Origin: Hydractinia symbiolongicarpus
Lineage: Eukaryota > Cnidaria > Hydrozoa > Anthoathecata > Hydractiniidae
Length of the DNA: 64,000 nucleotides
NCBI RefSeq assembly: GCF_029227915.1
Contig: NC_079888.1
Location: 20,254,001 to 20,318,000 of the forward strand
Direction of reading: 5' to 3'
In this document: positions 13,075-26,100 of the stretch, piece after piece
How the letters are laid out: every line of letters starts with the position of its first letter
Position numbering within the stretch: position 1 is the first letter of the stretch
Made by a program: the position numbers and the translations under genes
The notes under the pieces: model-generated
Databases searched by the model: none
Seen by the model: only the letters and a program-made list of their open reading frames with translations
Told to the model about the DNA's origin: nothing

Positions 13075-13820
13075 TCTTCTTGATTTGACATGATTGCCGG
13101 AACTCAGCGATTACACTGGCCGCTGTGGTAGCGCTTCATTTAAGAGTTTAGATAAATAAGTCATTCTTTGCTGTGGGACCAGTCCTATCTGTTATCGCGC
13201 GCAGAAGAAATAGCGACAGTTTCAAAAACTAAATTTCATTGAATTTCTAACGGTGTCAGTCCGTTTGAGTTTCAACGGTTGTGTCACATATTCGTACCAA
13301 CATGTATTTAGCGATATTTTTCTGATATTACTAGGTTGCACCGCTTTTAACAATGAAACGTTGACTGTGGGACTTAATTGAGCTAACTTTGGACTGTGAC
13401 CTGATAAATGTGATAAATGAGACAATTGGACTCCAAGAAATAACATTCTTCTTAATTTGACGTGATTGCCGGAACTCAGCGATTACACTGGGCTCTGTGG
13501 TAGCCCTTCAATTAAGAATTAAGATAAAAAAGTCATTTTTTTATTGCGGGACCAATCCTAGCCATTATCTCGCGCTGAAGAAATAGCAGCAGTTTCAAAA
13601 ACTACATTTCATTGACTTTTTAACGGTGTCAGTCCGTTTGAGTTACAACAGTTGGGACAAATATTCGTACCAACATGTATTTAGCGATATTTTTCTGATA
13701 TTACTAGGTTGCATCTCTTTTAACAATGAAACGATTGACTGTGAGACTTAATTGAGCTAACTTTGGACTGTGACCTGATAAATGCGATAAATGAGACAAT
13801 TGGACTCCAAGAAATAACAT
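13075..13820 (+). repeat. 3-mer HOR, third copy collapsed by a hybrid monomer
   Basis: The first monomer begins as the H4 type (AAGAGTTTAG, CTAAATTTCATTGAATTTC) and at about 13260-13275 switches to the H1 continuation (GAGTTTCAACGGTTGTG). One monomer of the 3-mer is thereby deleted, so the H4 and H1 halves are fused. The next monomer (about 13449-13820) is the GGCAG/GGGACAAATATTCG type as in earlier copies. Confidence 0.82.
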
Positions 13821-15314
13821 TCTTCTTAATTTGACGTGGTTGCCGGAACTCAGCGATTACACTGGACACTGTGGTAGCGCTTCATTTAAAAATTAAGCTA
13901 AAAAAATCATTTTTTTACTGTAGGACCTATCCTAGCCGTTAGCGCGCGTTGACAAAAAAGCGACAGTTTCAAAAACTACATTTCATTGACTTTCTAACGG
14001 TGTCAGTCCGTTTGAGTTACCACGGTTGGGTCACATATTCGTACCAACATGTATTTAGCGATATTTTTCTGATATTACTAGGTTGCATCGCTTTTAACTA
14101 TGAAACGATTGACTGTGGGACTTAATTGAGCTAACTTTGGACTGTCACCTGATAAATGTGATAAAGGAGACTATTGGACTCCAAGAAAAAACATTCTTCT
14201 TGATTTGACATGATTGCCAGAACTCAGCGATTACACTGGCCGCTGTGGTAGCGCTTCATTTAAGAGTTTAGATAAATAAGTCATTCTTTGCTGTGGGACC
14301 AGTCCTATCTGTTATCGCGCGCAGAAGAAATAGCGACAGTTTTAAAAACTAAATTTCATTGAATTTCTAACGGTGTCAGTCCGTTTCAGTTACAACGGTT
14401 TGGTCACATATTCGTACAACATGTATTTAGCGATATTTTTGTGATATTACTAGGTTGCATCGCTTTTAACTATGACACGATTGACTGTGGGACTTAATTG
14501 AACTAACTTTGGACTCTGGCCTGATAAATGTGATAAATGAGACAATTGGACACCAAGAAATAACATTCTTCTTAATTTGACATGATTGCCGAAACTCAGC
14601 GATTACACTGGGCTCTGTGGTAGCGCCTCATTTAAGAATTAAGTTAAAAAAAAGTCATTTTCTTTATTGTGGGACCAATCCTAGACATTATGGCGCGCTG
14701 AGGAAATAGCGACAGTTTCAAAAACTACATTTCATTGACTTTCTAACGGTGTCAGTCACTTTGAGTTTCAACGGTTGTGTCACATATTTGTACCAACATG
14801 TATTTAGCGATATTTTTTTGATATTACTAGGTTGCATCGCTAATAACAATGAAACGTTGACTGTGGGACTTAATTGAACTAACTTTGGACTGTGACCTAA
14901 TAAATGTGATAAATGAGACAATTGGACTCCAAGAAATAACATTCTTCTTAATTTGACGTGATTGCCGGAACTCAGCGATTACTCTGGGCTCTGTGGTAGC
15001 GCTTCAATTAAGAATTAAGATAAAAAGTCATTTTTTTATTGTGGGACCAATCCTAGCCAATATCTCGCGCTGAAGAAATAGTGACAGTTTCAAAAACTAC
15101 ATTTCATTGACTTTCTAACGGTGTCAGTCCGTTTGAGTTACAACGGTTGGGTCACATATTCGTACCAACATGTATTTAGCGATATTTTTTTGATATTACT
15201 AGGTTGCATCGCTTTTAACAATGAAACGTTGACTGTGGGACTTAATTGAACTAACTTTGGACTGTGACCTGATAAATGTGATAAATGAGACAATTGGACT
15301 CCAAGAAATAACAT
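13821..15314 (+). repeat. 4-mer HOR, copy 1 (1494 bp)
   Basis: Four monomers starting with GACGTGGTTGCCGG and ACTGGACACTG. The order is a GTTGACAAAAAAGCG monomer, an H4 monomer (start 14195), an H1 monomer with CATTTTCTTTATTG, GGCGCGCTGAGG and CTAATAACAATG, and an ATTACTCTGGGC monomer. The same order follows immediately in the next copy. The H4 member keeps the 1120 bp spacing to the preceding 3-mer domain, so this unit seems to have grown from the 3-mer. Confidence 0.87.
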
Positions 15315-16745
15315 TCTTCTTAATTTGACGTGGTTGCCGGAACTCAGCGATTACACTGGACACTGTGGTAGCGCTTCATTTAAACAAAAAAGCGACAGTT
15401 TCAAAAACTACATTTCATTGACTTTCTAACGGTGTCAGTCCGTTTGAGTTACCACGGTTGGGTCACATATTCGTACCAACATGTATTTAGCGATATTTTT
15501 CTGATATTACTAGGTTGCATCGCTTTTAAATATGAAACGATTGACTGTGGGACTTAATTGAGCTAACTTTGGACTGTCACCTGATAAATGTGATAAAGGA
15601 GACTATTGGACTCCAAGAAAAAACATTCTTCTTGATTTGACATGATTGCCGGAACTCAGCGATTACACTGGCCGCTGTGGTAGCGCTTCATTTAAGAGTT
15701 TAGATAAATAAGTCATTCTTTGCTGTGGGACCAGTCCTATCTGTTATCGCGCGCAGAAGAAATAGCGACAGTTTCAAAAACTAAATTTCATTGAATTTCT
15801 AACGGTGTCAGTCCGTTTCAGTTACAACGGTTTGGTCACATATTCGTACAACATGTATTTAGCGATATTTTTGTGATATTACTAGGTTGCATCGCTTTTA
15901 ACTATGACACGATTGACTGTGGGACTTAATTGAACTAACTTTGGACTCTGGCCTGATAAATGTGATAAATGAGACAATTGGACACCAAGAAATAACATTC
16001 TTCTTAATTTGACATGATTGCCGAAACTCAGCGATTACACTGGGCTCTGTGGTAGCGCCTCATTTAAGAATTAAGTTAAAAAAAGTCATTTTCTTTATTG
16101 TGGGACCAATCCTAGACATTATGGCGCGCTGAGGAAATAGTGACAGTTTCAAAAACTACATTTCATTGACTTTCTAACGGTGTCAGTCACTTTGAGTTTC
16201 AACGGTTGTGTCACATATTTGTACCAACATGTATTTAGCGATATTTTTTTGATATTACTAGGTTGCATCGCTAATAACAATGAAACGTTGACTGTGGGAC
16301 TTAATTGAACTAACTTTGGACTGTGACCTAATAAATGTGATAAATGAGACAATTGGACTCCAAGAAATAACATTCTTCTTAATTTGACGTGATTGCCGGA
16401 ACTCAGCGATTACTCTGGGCTCTGTGGTAGCGCTTCAATTAAGAATTAAGATAAAAAGTCATTTTTTTATTGTGGGACCAATCCTAGCCAATATCTCGCG
16501 CTGAAGAAATAGTGACAGTTTCAAAAACTACATTTCATTGACTTTCTAACGGTGTCAGTCCGTTTGAGTTACAACGGTTGGGTCACATATTCGTACCAAC
16601 ATGTATTTAGCGATATTTTTTTGATATTACTAGGTTGCATCGCTTTTAACAATGAAACGTTGACTGTGGGACTTAATTGAACTAACTTTGGACTGTGACC
16701 TGATAAATGTGATAAATGAGACAATTGGACTCCAAGAAATAACAT
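15315..16745 (+). repeat. 4-mer HOR, copy 2 with 62 bp deletion (1431 bp)
   Basis: It repeats the four monomers of the preceding copy, but the first monomer reads CATTTAAACAAAAAAGCG at about 15376-15393. Compared with 13878 onward, 62 bp are missing: the A/T-tract dyad, TGTGGGAC-like segment and GC-rich core. One further base is lost from an A run (8 against 7 A) upstream of the third monomer's GTGGGACC. Otherwise the copies agree closely. Confidence 0.88.
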
Positions 16746-18616
16746 TCTTCTTAATTTGACGTGATTGCCGGAACTCAGCGATTACTCCGGGCTCTGTGGT
16801 AGCGCTTCAATTAAGAAGTAAGATAAAAAAGTCATTTTTTTATTGCGGGATCAATCCTAGCCATTATCTCGCACTGAAGAAATAGCGGCAGTTTCAAAAA
16901 CTACATTTCATTGACTTTCTAACGGTGTCAGTCCGTTTGAGTTTCAACGGTTGGGTCAAATATTCGTACCAACATGTATTTAGCGATATTTTTCTGATAT
17001 TACTAGGTTGCATCTCTTTTAACAATGAAACGATTGACTGTGGGACTTAATTAAGCTGACTTTGGGCTGTGACCTGATAAATGTGATAAATGAGACAATT
17101 GGACTCCAAGAAATAACATTCTTCTTAATTTGACATGATTGCCGAAACTCAGCGATTACACTGGGCTCTGTGGTAGCGCTTCATTTAAGAATTATGATAA
17201 AAAAAGTCATTTCTTTATTTTGAGACCAATCCTAGCCATTATCGCACGCTGAGGAAATAGCGACAGTTTCAAAAACTACATTTCATTGACTTTCTAACGG
17301 TGTCAGTCCGTTTGAGTTTCAACGGTTGTGTCACATATTTGTGCCAACATGTATTTAGCGATATTTTTTTGATATTACTAGGTTGCATCGCTTTTAACAA
17401 TGAAACGTTGACTGTGGGACTTAATTGAACTAACTTTGGACTGTGACCTGATAAATGTGATAAATGAGACAATTGGACTCCAAGAAATAACATTCTTCTT
17501 AATTTGACGTGATTGCCGGAACTCAGCGATTACACTGGGCTCTGTGGTAGCACTTCAATTAAGAATTAAGATCAAAAAGTCATTTTTTTATTGCGGGACC
17601 AATCCTAGCCATTATCTCGCGCTGAAGAAATGGCGGCAGTTTTAAAAACTACATTTCATTGACTTTCTAAAGGTGTCAGTCCGTTTGAGTTACAACGGTT
17701 GGGTCAAACATTCGTACCAACATGTATTTAGCGATATTTTTCTGATATTACTAGGTTGCATCTCTTTTAACAATGAAACGATTGACTGTGGGACTTAATT
17801 GAGCTAACTTTGGACTGTGACCTGATAAATGTGATAAATGAGACAATTGGACTCCAAGAAAAAACATTCTTCTTAATTTGACATGATTGCCGGAACTCAG
17901 CGATTACACTGGGCTCTGTGATAGCGCTTCATTTAAAAATTAAGATACAAAAAGTCATTTTTTTTTTGTGGGACCAATCCTAGCCGTTATCGCGCGCTAA
18001 AGAAATAGCGACAGTTTCAAGAACTACATTTCATTGACTTTCTAACGGTGTCAGTCCGTTTGAGTTACAACGGTTGGGTAACATATTCGTACCAACATGT
18101 ATTTAGCGATATTTTTCTGATATTACTAGGTTGCATCGCTTTTAACTATGAAACGATTCACTGTGGGACTTAATTGAGCTAACTTTGGACTGTCACCTGA
18201 TAAATGTGATAAAAGAGACAATTGGACTCCAAGAAAAAACAATCCTTTTAATTTGACACGATTGCCGAAACTCAGCGATTACACTCGGCTCTGTGGTAGC
18301 GCTTCATTTAAGAATTATGATAAAAAAAGTCATTTTTTTATTGTGGGACCAATCCTAGCCATTATCGCGCGCTGAGGAAATAGCGACAGTTTCAAAAACT
18401 ACATTTCATTGACATTCTAACGGTGTCAGTCTGTTTGAGTTTCAACGGTTGTGTCACATATTCGTACCAACATGTATTTAGTGATATTTTTTTGGTATTA
18501 CTAGGTTGCATCGCTTTTAACAATGAAACGTTGCCTGTGGGACTTAATTGAACTAACTTTGGACTGTGACCTGATAAATGTGATAAATGAGACAATTTGT
18601 TTCCAAGAAATAACAT
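16746..18616 (+). repeat. Irregular monomers, no clear HOR
   Basis: About five monomers of mixed H1 and H2 type with private changes, such as ATTACTCCGGGC, TTATTTTGAGACC and TTTGTGCCAACATG. I found no repeated multi-monomer period here. The last member (about 18390-18616) carries GACATTCTAACGG and GACAATTTGTTTCC, which are shared with the next two monomers. Confidence 0.75.
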
Positions 18617-19364
18617 TCTTCTTAATTTGACGTAATTGCCGGAACTCAGCGATTACACTGGGCCCTGTGGTAGCGCTTCATTTAAAAATTAGGCTAAAAA
18701 AAGTCATTTTTTTACTGTGGGACCTATCCTAGCCAATATCTCGCGCTGAAGAAAAAGCGACAGTTTCAAAAACTACATTTCATTGACATTCTAACGGTGT
18801 CAGTCTGTTTGAGTTTCAACGGTTGTGTCACATATTAGTACCAACATGTATTTAGCGATATTTTTTTGATATTACTAGGTTGCATCGCTTTTAACAATGA
18901 AACGTTGCCTGTGGGACTTAATTGAACTAACTTTGGACTGTGACCTGATAAATGTGATAAATGAGACAATTTGTTTACAAGAAATAACATTCTTCTTAAT
19001 TTGACGTAATTGCCGGAACTCAGCGATTACACTGGGCCCTGTGGTAGCGCTTCATTTAAAAATTAGGCTAAAAAAAGTCATTTTTTTACTGTGGGACCTA
19101 TCCTAGCCGTTAGCGAGCGTTGAAGAAATAGCGACAGTTTCAAAAACTACATTTCATAGACTTTCTAACGGTGTCAGTCTGTTTGAGTTTCAACGGTTGT
19201 GTCACATATTCGTACCAACATGTATTTAGCGATATTTTTCTGATATTACTAGGTTGCATCGCTTTTAACTATGAAACGATTCACTGTGGGACTTAATTGA
19301 GCTAACTTTGGACTGTCACCTGATAAATGTGATAAAAGAGACAATTGGACTCCAAGAAAAAACA
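18617..19364 (+). repeat. Single-monomer tandem duplication
   Basis: Monomers starting at 18617 and 18991 (374 bp apart) share GACGTAATTGCCGG, CACTGGGCCCTGTGG and TAGGCTAAAAAAAGTC. Their upstream neighbours share GACATTCTAACGG and ACAATTTGTTT. This looks like a recent one-monomer duplication beginning a little before 18400. Confidence 0.8.
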
Positions 19365-20857
19365 ATCTTCTTAATTTGACATGATTGCCGAAACTCAGCG
19401 ATTACACTGGGCTCTGTGGTAGCGCTCTATTTAAGAATTAAGATAAAAAGTCATTTTTTTATTGTGGGACCAATCCTAGCCAATATCTCGCTCTGAAGAA
19501 ATAGCGACAGTTTCAAAAACTACATTTCATTGACTTTCTAACGGTGTCAGTCCGTTTGAGTTACAACGGTTGGGTCACATATTCGTACCAACATGTATTT
19601 AGCGATATTTTTTGATATTACTAGGTTGCATCGCTTTTAACAATGAAACGTTGCCTGTGGGACTTAATTGAACTAACTTTGGACTGTGACCTGATAAATG
19701 TGATAAATAAGACAAATGGACTCCAAGAAATAACATTCTTGTTAATTTGACGTGATTGCCGGAACTCAGCGATTACACTGGGCACTGTGGTAGCGCTTCA
19801 TTTAAAAATTAGGCTAAAAAAAGTCATTTTTTTACTGTGGGACCTATCCTAGCCGTTAGCGCGCGTTGAAGAAAAAGCGACAGTTTCAAAAACTACATTT
19901 CATTGACTTTCTAACGGTGTCGGTCCGTTTGAGTTACAACGGTTGGGTCACATATTCGTACCAACATGTATTTAGCGATATTTTTCTGATATTACTAGGT
20001 TGCATCACTTTTAACTATGAAACGATTCACTGTGGGACTTAATTGAGCTAACTTTGGACTGTCACCTAATAAATGTGATAAAAGAGACAATTGGACTCCA
20101 AGAAAAAACATTCTTCTTAATTTGACATGATTGCCGAAACTCAGCGATTACACTGGGCTCTGTGGTAGCGCTTCATTTAAGAATTATGATAAAAAAAGTT
20201 ATTTTTTTGTTGTGGGACCAATCCTAGCCATTATCGCGCGCTGAGGAAATAGCGACAGTTTCAAAAACTACATTTCATAGACTTTTTAACGGTGTCAGTC
20301 TGTTTGAGTTTCAACGGTTGTGTCACATATTCGTACCAACATGTATTTAGCGATATTTTTCTGATATTACTAGGTTGCGTCGCTTTTAACTATGAAACGA
20401 TTCACTGTGGGACTTAATTGAGCTAACTTTGGACTGTCACCTGATAAATGTGATAAAAGAGACAATTGGACTCCAAGAAAAAACAATCTTCTTAATTTGA
20501 CATGATTGCCGAAACTCAGCGATTACACTGGGCTCCGTGGTAGCGCTTCATTTAAGAATTAAGATAAAAAGTCATTTTTTTATTGTGGGACCAATCCTAG
20601 CCAATATCTCGCGCTGAAGAAATAGCGACAGTTTCAAAAACTACATTTCATTGACTTTCTAACGGTGTCAGTCCGTTTGAGTTACAACGGTTGGGTCACA
20701 TATTCGTACCAACATGTATTTAGCGATATTTTTTGATATTACTAGGTTGCATCGCTTTTAACTATGAAACGATTGACTGTGGGACTTAATTGAGCTAACT
20801 TTGGACTGTGACATGATAAATGTGATAAAGGAGACTATTGGACTCCAAGAAAAACAT
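19365..20857 (+). repeat. Mosaic monomers with 3-monomer spacing
   Basis: Monomers of the AACAATCTTCTT, AGGCTAAAAAAAGTC and TAGACTTT types alternate. The segment from about 19140 to 19640 resembles about 20260 to 20760 (offset about 1120 bp), including CGATTCACTGTGGG and GATATTTTTTGATATT with one T fewer. The period is not kept further, so I class it as a degraded 3-mer. Confidence 0.65.
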
Positions 20858-23100
20858 TCTTCTTAATTTGACATGATTGCCGGAACTCAGCGATTACACT
20901 GGCGGCTTTGGTAGCGCTCTATTTAAGAATTAAGATAAAAAGTCATTTTTTTATTGTGGGACCAATCCTAGCCAATATCTCGCGCTGAAGAAATAGCGAC
21001 AGTTTCAAAAACTACATTTCATTGACTTTCTAACGGTGTCAGTCCGTTTGAGTTTCAACGGTTGGGTCACATATTCGTACCAACATGTATTTAGCGATAT
21101 TTTTTGATATTACTACGTTGCATCGCTTTTAACAATGAAACGTTGCCTGTGGGACTTAATTGAACTAACTTTGGACTGTGACCTGATAAATGTGATAAAT
21201 CAGACAAATGGACTCCAAGAAATAACATTCTTGTTAATTTGACGTGATTGCCGGAACTCAGCGATTACACTGGGCACTGTGGTAGCGCTTCATTTAAAAA
21301 TTAGGCTAAAAAAAGTCATTTTTTTACTGTGGGACCTATCCTAGCCGTTGGCGCGCGTTGAAGAAAAAGCGACAGTTTCAAAAGCTACATTTCATTGACT
21401 TTCTAACGGTGTCGGTCCGTTTGAGTTACAACGGTTGGGTCACATATTCGTACCAACATGTATTTAGCGATATTTTTCTGATATTACTAGGTTGCATCGC
21501 TTTTAACTATGAAACGATTGACTGTGGGACTTAATTGAGCTAACTTTGGACTGTGACTTGATAAATGTGAAAAAGGAGACTATTGGACTCCAAGAAAAAA
21601 CATTCTTCTTAATTTGACATGATTGCCGGAACTCAGCGATTACACTGGCCGCTGTGGTAGCGCTCAATTTAAGAATTAAGATAAAAAGTCATTTTTTTAT
21701 TGTTGGACCAATCCTAGACAATATCTCGCGCTGAAGAAATAGCGACAGTTTCAAAAACTACATTTCATTGACTTTCTAACGGTGTCAGTCCGTTTGAGTT
21801 ACAACAGTTGTGTAACATATTCGTACCAACATGTATTTAGCGATATTTTTCTGATATTACTAGGTTGCATCACTTTTAACTATGAAACGATTCACTGTGG
21901 GACTTAATTGAGCTAACTTTGGACTGTCACCTAATAAATGTGATAAAAGAGACAATTGGACTCCAAGAAAAAACATTCTTCTTAATTTGACATGATTGCC
22001 GAAACTCAGCGATTACACTGGGCTCTGTGGTAGCGCTTCATTTAAGAATTATGATAAAAAAAGTTATTTTTTTATTGTGGGACCAATCCTAGCCATTATC
22101 GCGCGCTGAGGAAATAGCGTCAGTTTCAAAAACTACATTTCATAGACTTTCTAACGGTGTCAGTCTGTTTGAGTTTCAACGGTTGTGTCACATATTCGTA
22201 CCAACATGTATTTAGCGATATTTTTCTGATATTACTAGGTTGCATCGCTTTTAACTATGAAACGATTCACTGTGGGACTTAATTGAGCTAACTTTGGACT
22301 GACACCTGATAAATGTGATAAAAGAGACAATTGGACTCCAAGAAAAAACAATCTTCTTAATTTGACATGATTGGCGAAACTCAGCGATTACACTGGGCTC
22401 TGTGGTAGCGCTTCATTTAAGAATTATGATAAAAAAAGTCATTTTTTTATTGTGGGACCAATCCTAGCCATTATCGCGCGCTGAGGAAATAGCGACAGTT
22501 TCAAAAACTACATTTCATTGACTTTCTAACGGTGTCAGTCTGTTTAAGTTTCAACGGTTGTGTCACATATTCGTACCAACATGTATTTAGCGATATTTTT
22601 TTGATATTACTAGGTTGCATCGCTTTTAACAATGAAACGTTGCCTGTGGGACTTAATTGAACTAACTTTGGACTGTGACCTGATAAATGTGATAAATGAG
22701 ACAATTTGTTTCCAAGAAATAACATTCTTCTTAATTTGACGTGATTGCCGGAGCTCAGCGATTACACTGGGCCCTGTGGTAGCGCTTCAATTAAAAATTA
22801 GGCTGAAAAAAGTCATTTTTTTACTGTGGGACCTATCCTAGCCGTTAGCGCGCGTTGAAGAAAAAGCGACAGTTTCAAAAACTACATTTCATTGACTTTC
22901 TAACGGTGTCAGTCCGTTTGAGTTACAACGGTTGGGTCACATATTCGTACCAACATGTATTTAGCGATATTTTTCTGATATTATTAGGTTGCATCGCTTT
23001 TAACTATGAAACGATTGACTGTGGGACTTAATTGAGCTAACTTTGGACTGTGACATGATAAATGTGATAAAGGAGACTATTGGACTCCAAGAAAAAACAT
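20858..23100 (+). repeat. 6-monomer segment, template-like precursor of the 12-mer HOR
   Basis: The monomer at 20858 (ACTGGCGGCTTTGG) recurs at 23101, exactly 2243 bp on, and the next members (TAGGCTAAAAAAAGTC, then GTAGCGCTCAATTT, then AAAGTTATTTTTTT) follow in the same order up to about 22220. After that the two segments diverge. This segment therefore shares its first four monomers with the start of every early 12-mer unit. Confidence 0.8.
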
Positions 23101-26100
23101 TCTTCTTAATTTGACATGATTGCCGGAACTCAGCGATTACACTGGCGGCTTTGGTAGCGCTCTATTTAAGAATTAAGATAAAAAGTCATTTTTTTATTGT
23201 GGGACCAATCCTAGCCAATATCTCGCGCTGAAGAAATAGCGACAGTTTCAAAAACTACATTTCATTGACTTTCTAACGGTGTCAGTCCGTTTGAGTTACA
23301 ACGGTTGGGTCACATGTTCGTACCAACATGTATTTAGCGATATTTTTTGATATTACTAGGTTGCATCGCTTTTAACAATGAAACGTTGCCTGTGAGACTT
23401 AATTGAACTAACTTTGGACTGTGAGCTGATAAATGTGATAAATAAGACAAATGAACTCCAAGAAATAACATTCTTGTTAATTTGACGTGATTGCCGGAAC
23501 TCAGCGATTACAATGGGCACTGTGGTAGCGCTTCATTTAAAAATTAGGCTAAAAAAAGTCATTTTTTTACTGTGGGACCTATCCTAGCCGTTAGCGCGCG
23601 TTGAAGAAAAAGTGACAGTTTCAAAAACTACATTTCATTGACTTTCTAACGGTGTCGGTCCGTTTGAGTTACAACGGTTGGGTCACATATTCGTACCAAC
23701 ATGTATTTAGCGATATTTTTCTGATATTACTAGGTTGCATCGCTTTTAACTATGAAACGATTGACTGTGGGACTTAATTGAGCTAACTTTGGACTGTGAC
23801 TTGATAAATGTGAAAAAGGAGACTATTGGACTCCAAGAAAAAACATTCTTCTTAATTTGACATGATTGCCGGAACTCAGCGATTACACTGGCCGCTGTGG
23901 TAGCGCTCAATTTAAGAATTAAGATAAAAAGTCATTTTTTTATTGTGGGACCAATCCTAGACAATATCTCGCGCTGAAGAAATAGCGACAGTTTCAAAAA
24001 CTACATTTCATTGACTTTCTAACGGTGTCAGTCCGTTTGAGTTACAACAGTTGGGTAACATATTCGTACCAACAAGTATTTAGCGATATTTTTCTGATAT
24101 TACTAGGTTGCATCACTTTTAACTATGAAACGATTCACTGTGGGACTTAATTGAGCTAACTTTGGACTGTCACCTAATAAATGTGATAAAAGAGACAATT
24201 GGACTCCAAGAAAAAACATTCTTCTTAATTTGACATGATTGCCGAAACTCAGCGATTAGCCTGGGCTCTGTGGTAGCGCTTCATTTAAGAATTATGATAA
24301 AAAAAGTTATTTTTTTATTGTGGGACCAATCCTAGCCATTATCGCGCGCTGAGGAAATAGCGACAGTTTCAAAAACTACATTTCATAGACTTTCTAACGG
24401 TGTCAGTCTGTTTGAGTTTCAACGGTTGTGTCACATATTCGTACCAACATGTGTTTAGCGATATTTTTTTGATATTACTAGGTTGCATCGCTTTTAACAA
24501 TGAAACGTTGACTGTGGGACTTAATTGAACTAACTTTGGACTGTGACCTGATAAATGTGATAAATGAGACAATTGGTTTCCAAGAAATAACATTCTTCTT
24601 AATTTGACGTGATTGCCGGAACTCAGCGATTACACTGGGCTCTGTTGTAGGGCTTTATTTAAGAATTAAGATAAAAAAGTCATTTCTTTATTGCGGGACC
24701 AATCCTATCCATTATCTCGCGCTGAAGAAATATCGACAGTTTCAAAAACTACATTTCATTGACTTTCTAACGGTGTCAGTCCGTTTGAGTTACAACGGTT
24801 GGGTCACATATTCGTACCAACATGTATTTAGCGATATTTTTCTGATATTACTAGGTTGCATCGCTTTTAACAATGAAACGATTGACTGTGGGACTTAATT
24901 GAACTAACTTAGGACTATGACCTGATAAATGTGATAAATGAGACAATTGGACTCCAAGAAATAAAATTCTTGTTAATTTGACGCGATTGCCGGAACTCAG
25001 CGATTATACTGGGCACTGTGGTAGCGCTTCATTTAAAAATTAAGCTAAAAAAAGTGATTTTTTTTACTGTAGGACCTATCCTAGCCGTTAGCGCGCGTTG
25101 AAGAAAAAGCGACAGTTTCAAAAACTACATTTCATTGACTTTCTAACGGTGTCAGTCCGTTTGAGTTACAACGGTTGGGTCACATATTCGTACCAACATG
25201 TATTTAGCGATGATTTTCTGATATTACTAGGTTGCATCGCTTTTAACTATGAAACGATTGACTGTGGGACTTAATTGAGCTAACTTTGGACTGTCACCTG
25301 ATAAATGTGATAAAAGAGACAATTGGACTCCAAGAAAAACCATTCTTCTTAATTTGACATGATTGCCGAAACTCAGCGATTACACTGGGCTCTGTGGTAA
25401 GTCTTTATTTAAGAATTAAGATAAAAAAGTCATTTTTTTATTGCAGGACCAATCCTATCCATTATCGCGCGCTGAGGAAATAGCGACAGTTTCAAAAACT
25501 ACATTTCATAGACTTTCTAACGGTGTCAGTCTGTTTGAGTTACAACGGTTGGGTCACATATTCGTGCCAACATGTGTTTAGCGATATTTTTCTGATATTA
25601 CTAGGTTGCATCGCTTTTAACAACGAAACGATTTACTGTGGGACTTAATTGAGCTAACTTTGGACTGTGACCTGATAAATGTGATAAATGAGACAATCGG
25701 TTTCCAAGAAATAACATTCTTCTTAATTTGACGTGATTGCTGGAACTCAGCGATTACACTGGGCTCTGTGGTAGGGCTTTATTTAAGAATTAAGATAAGA
25801 AAGTCATTTTTTTATTGCAGGACCAATCCTATCCATTATCTTGCGCTGAAGAAATATCGAAAATTTCGAAAACTACATTTCATTAACTTTCTAACGGTGT
25901 CAGACCGTTTGAGTTACAACGGTTGGGTCACATATTCGTACCAACATGTGATTAGCGATATTTTTCTGATATTACTAGGTTGCATCGCTTTTAACAATGA
26001 AACGATTGACTGTGGGACTTAATTGAGCTAACTTTGGACTGTGACCTGATAAATGTGATAAATGAGACAATTGGACTCCAAGAAATAACATTCTTATTAA

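Noticed and set aside
25768-26022. Recurrent 84-codon (and 94-, 61-codon) open frames on the + strand
   Set aside because: These are stop-free readings of other monomer types, repeated only because the HOR unit is repeated (25768, 30255, 34742, 39232 and others). The first residues shift with single indels, and no protein family is recognisable.
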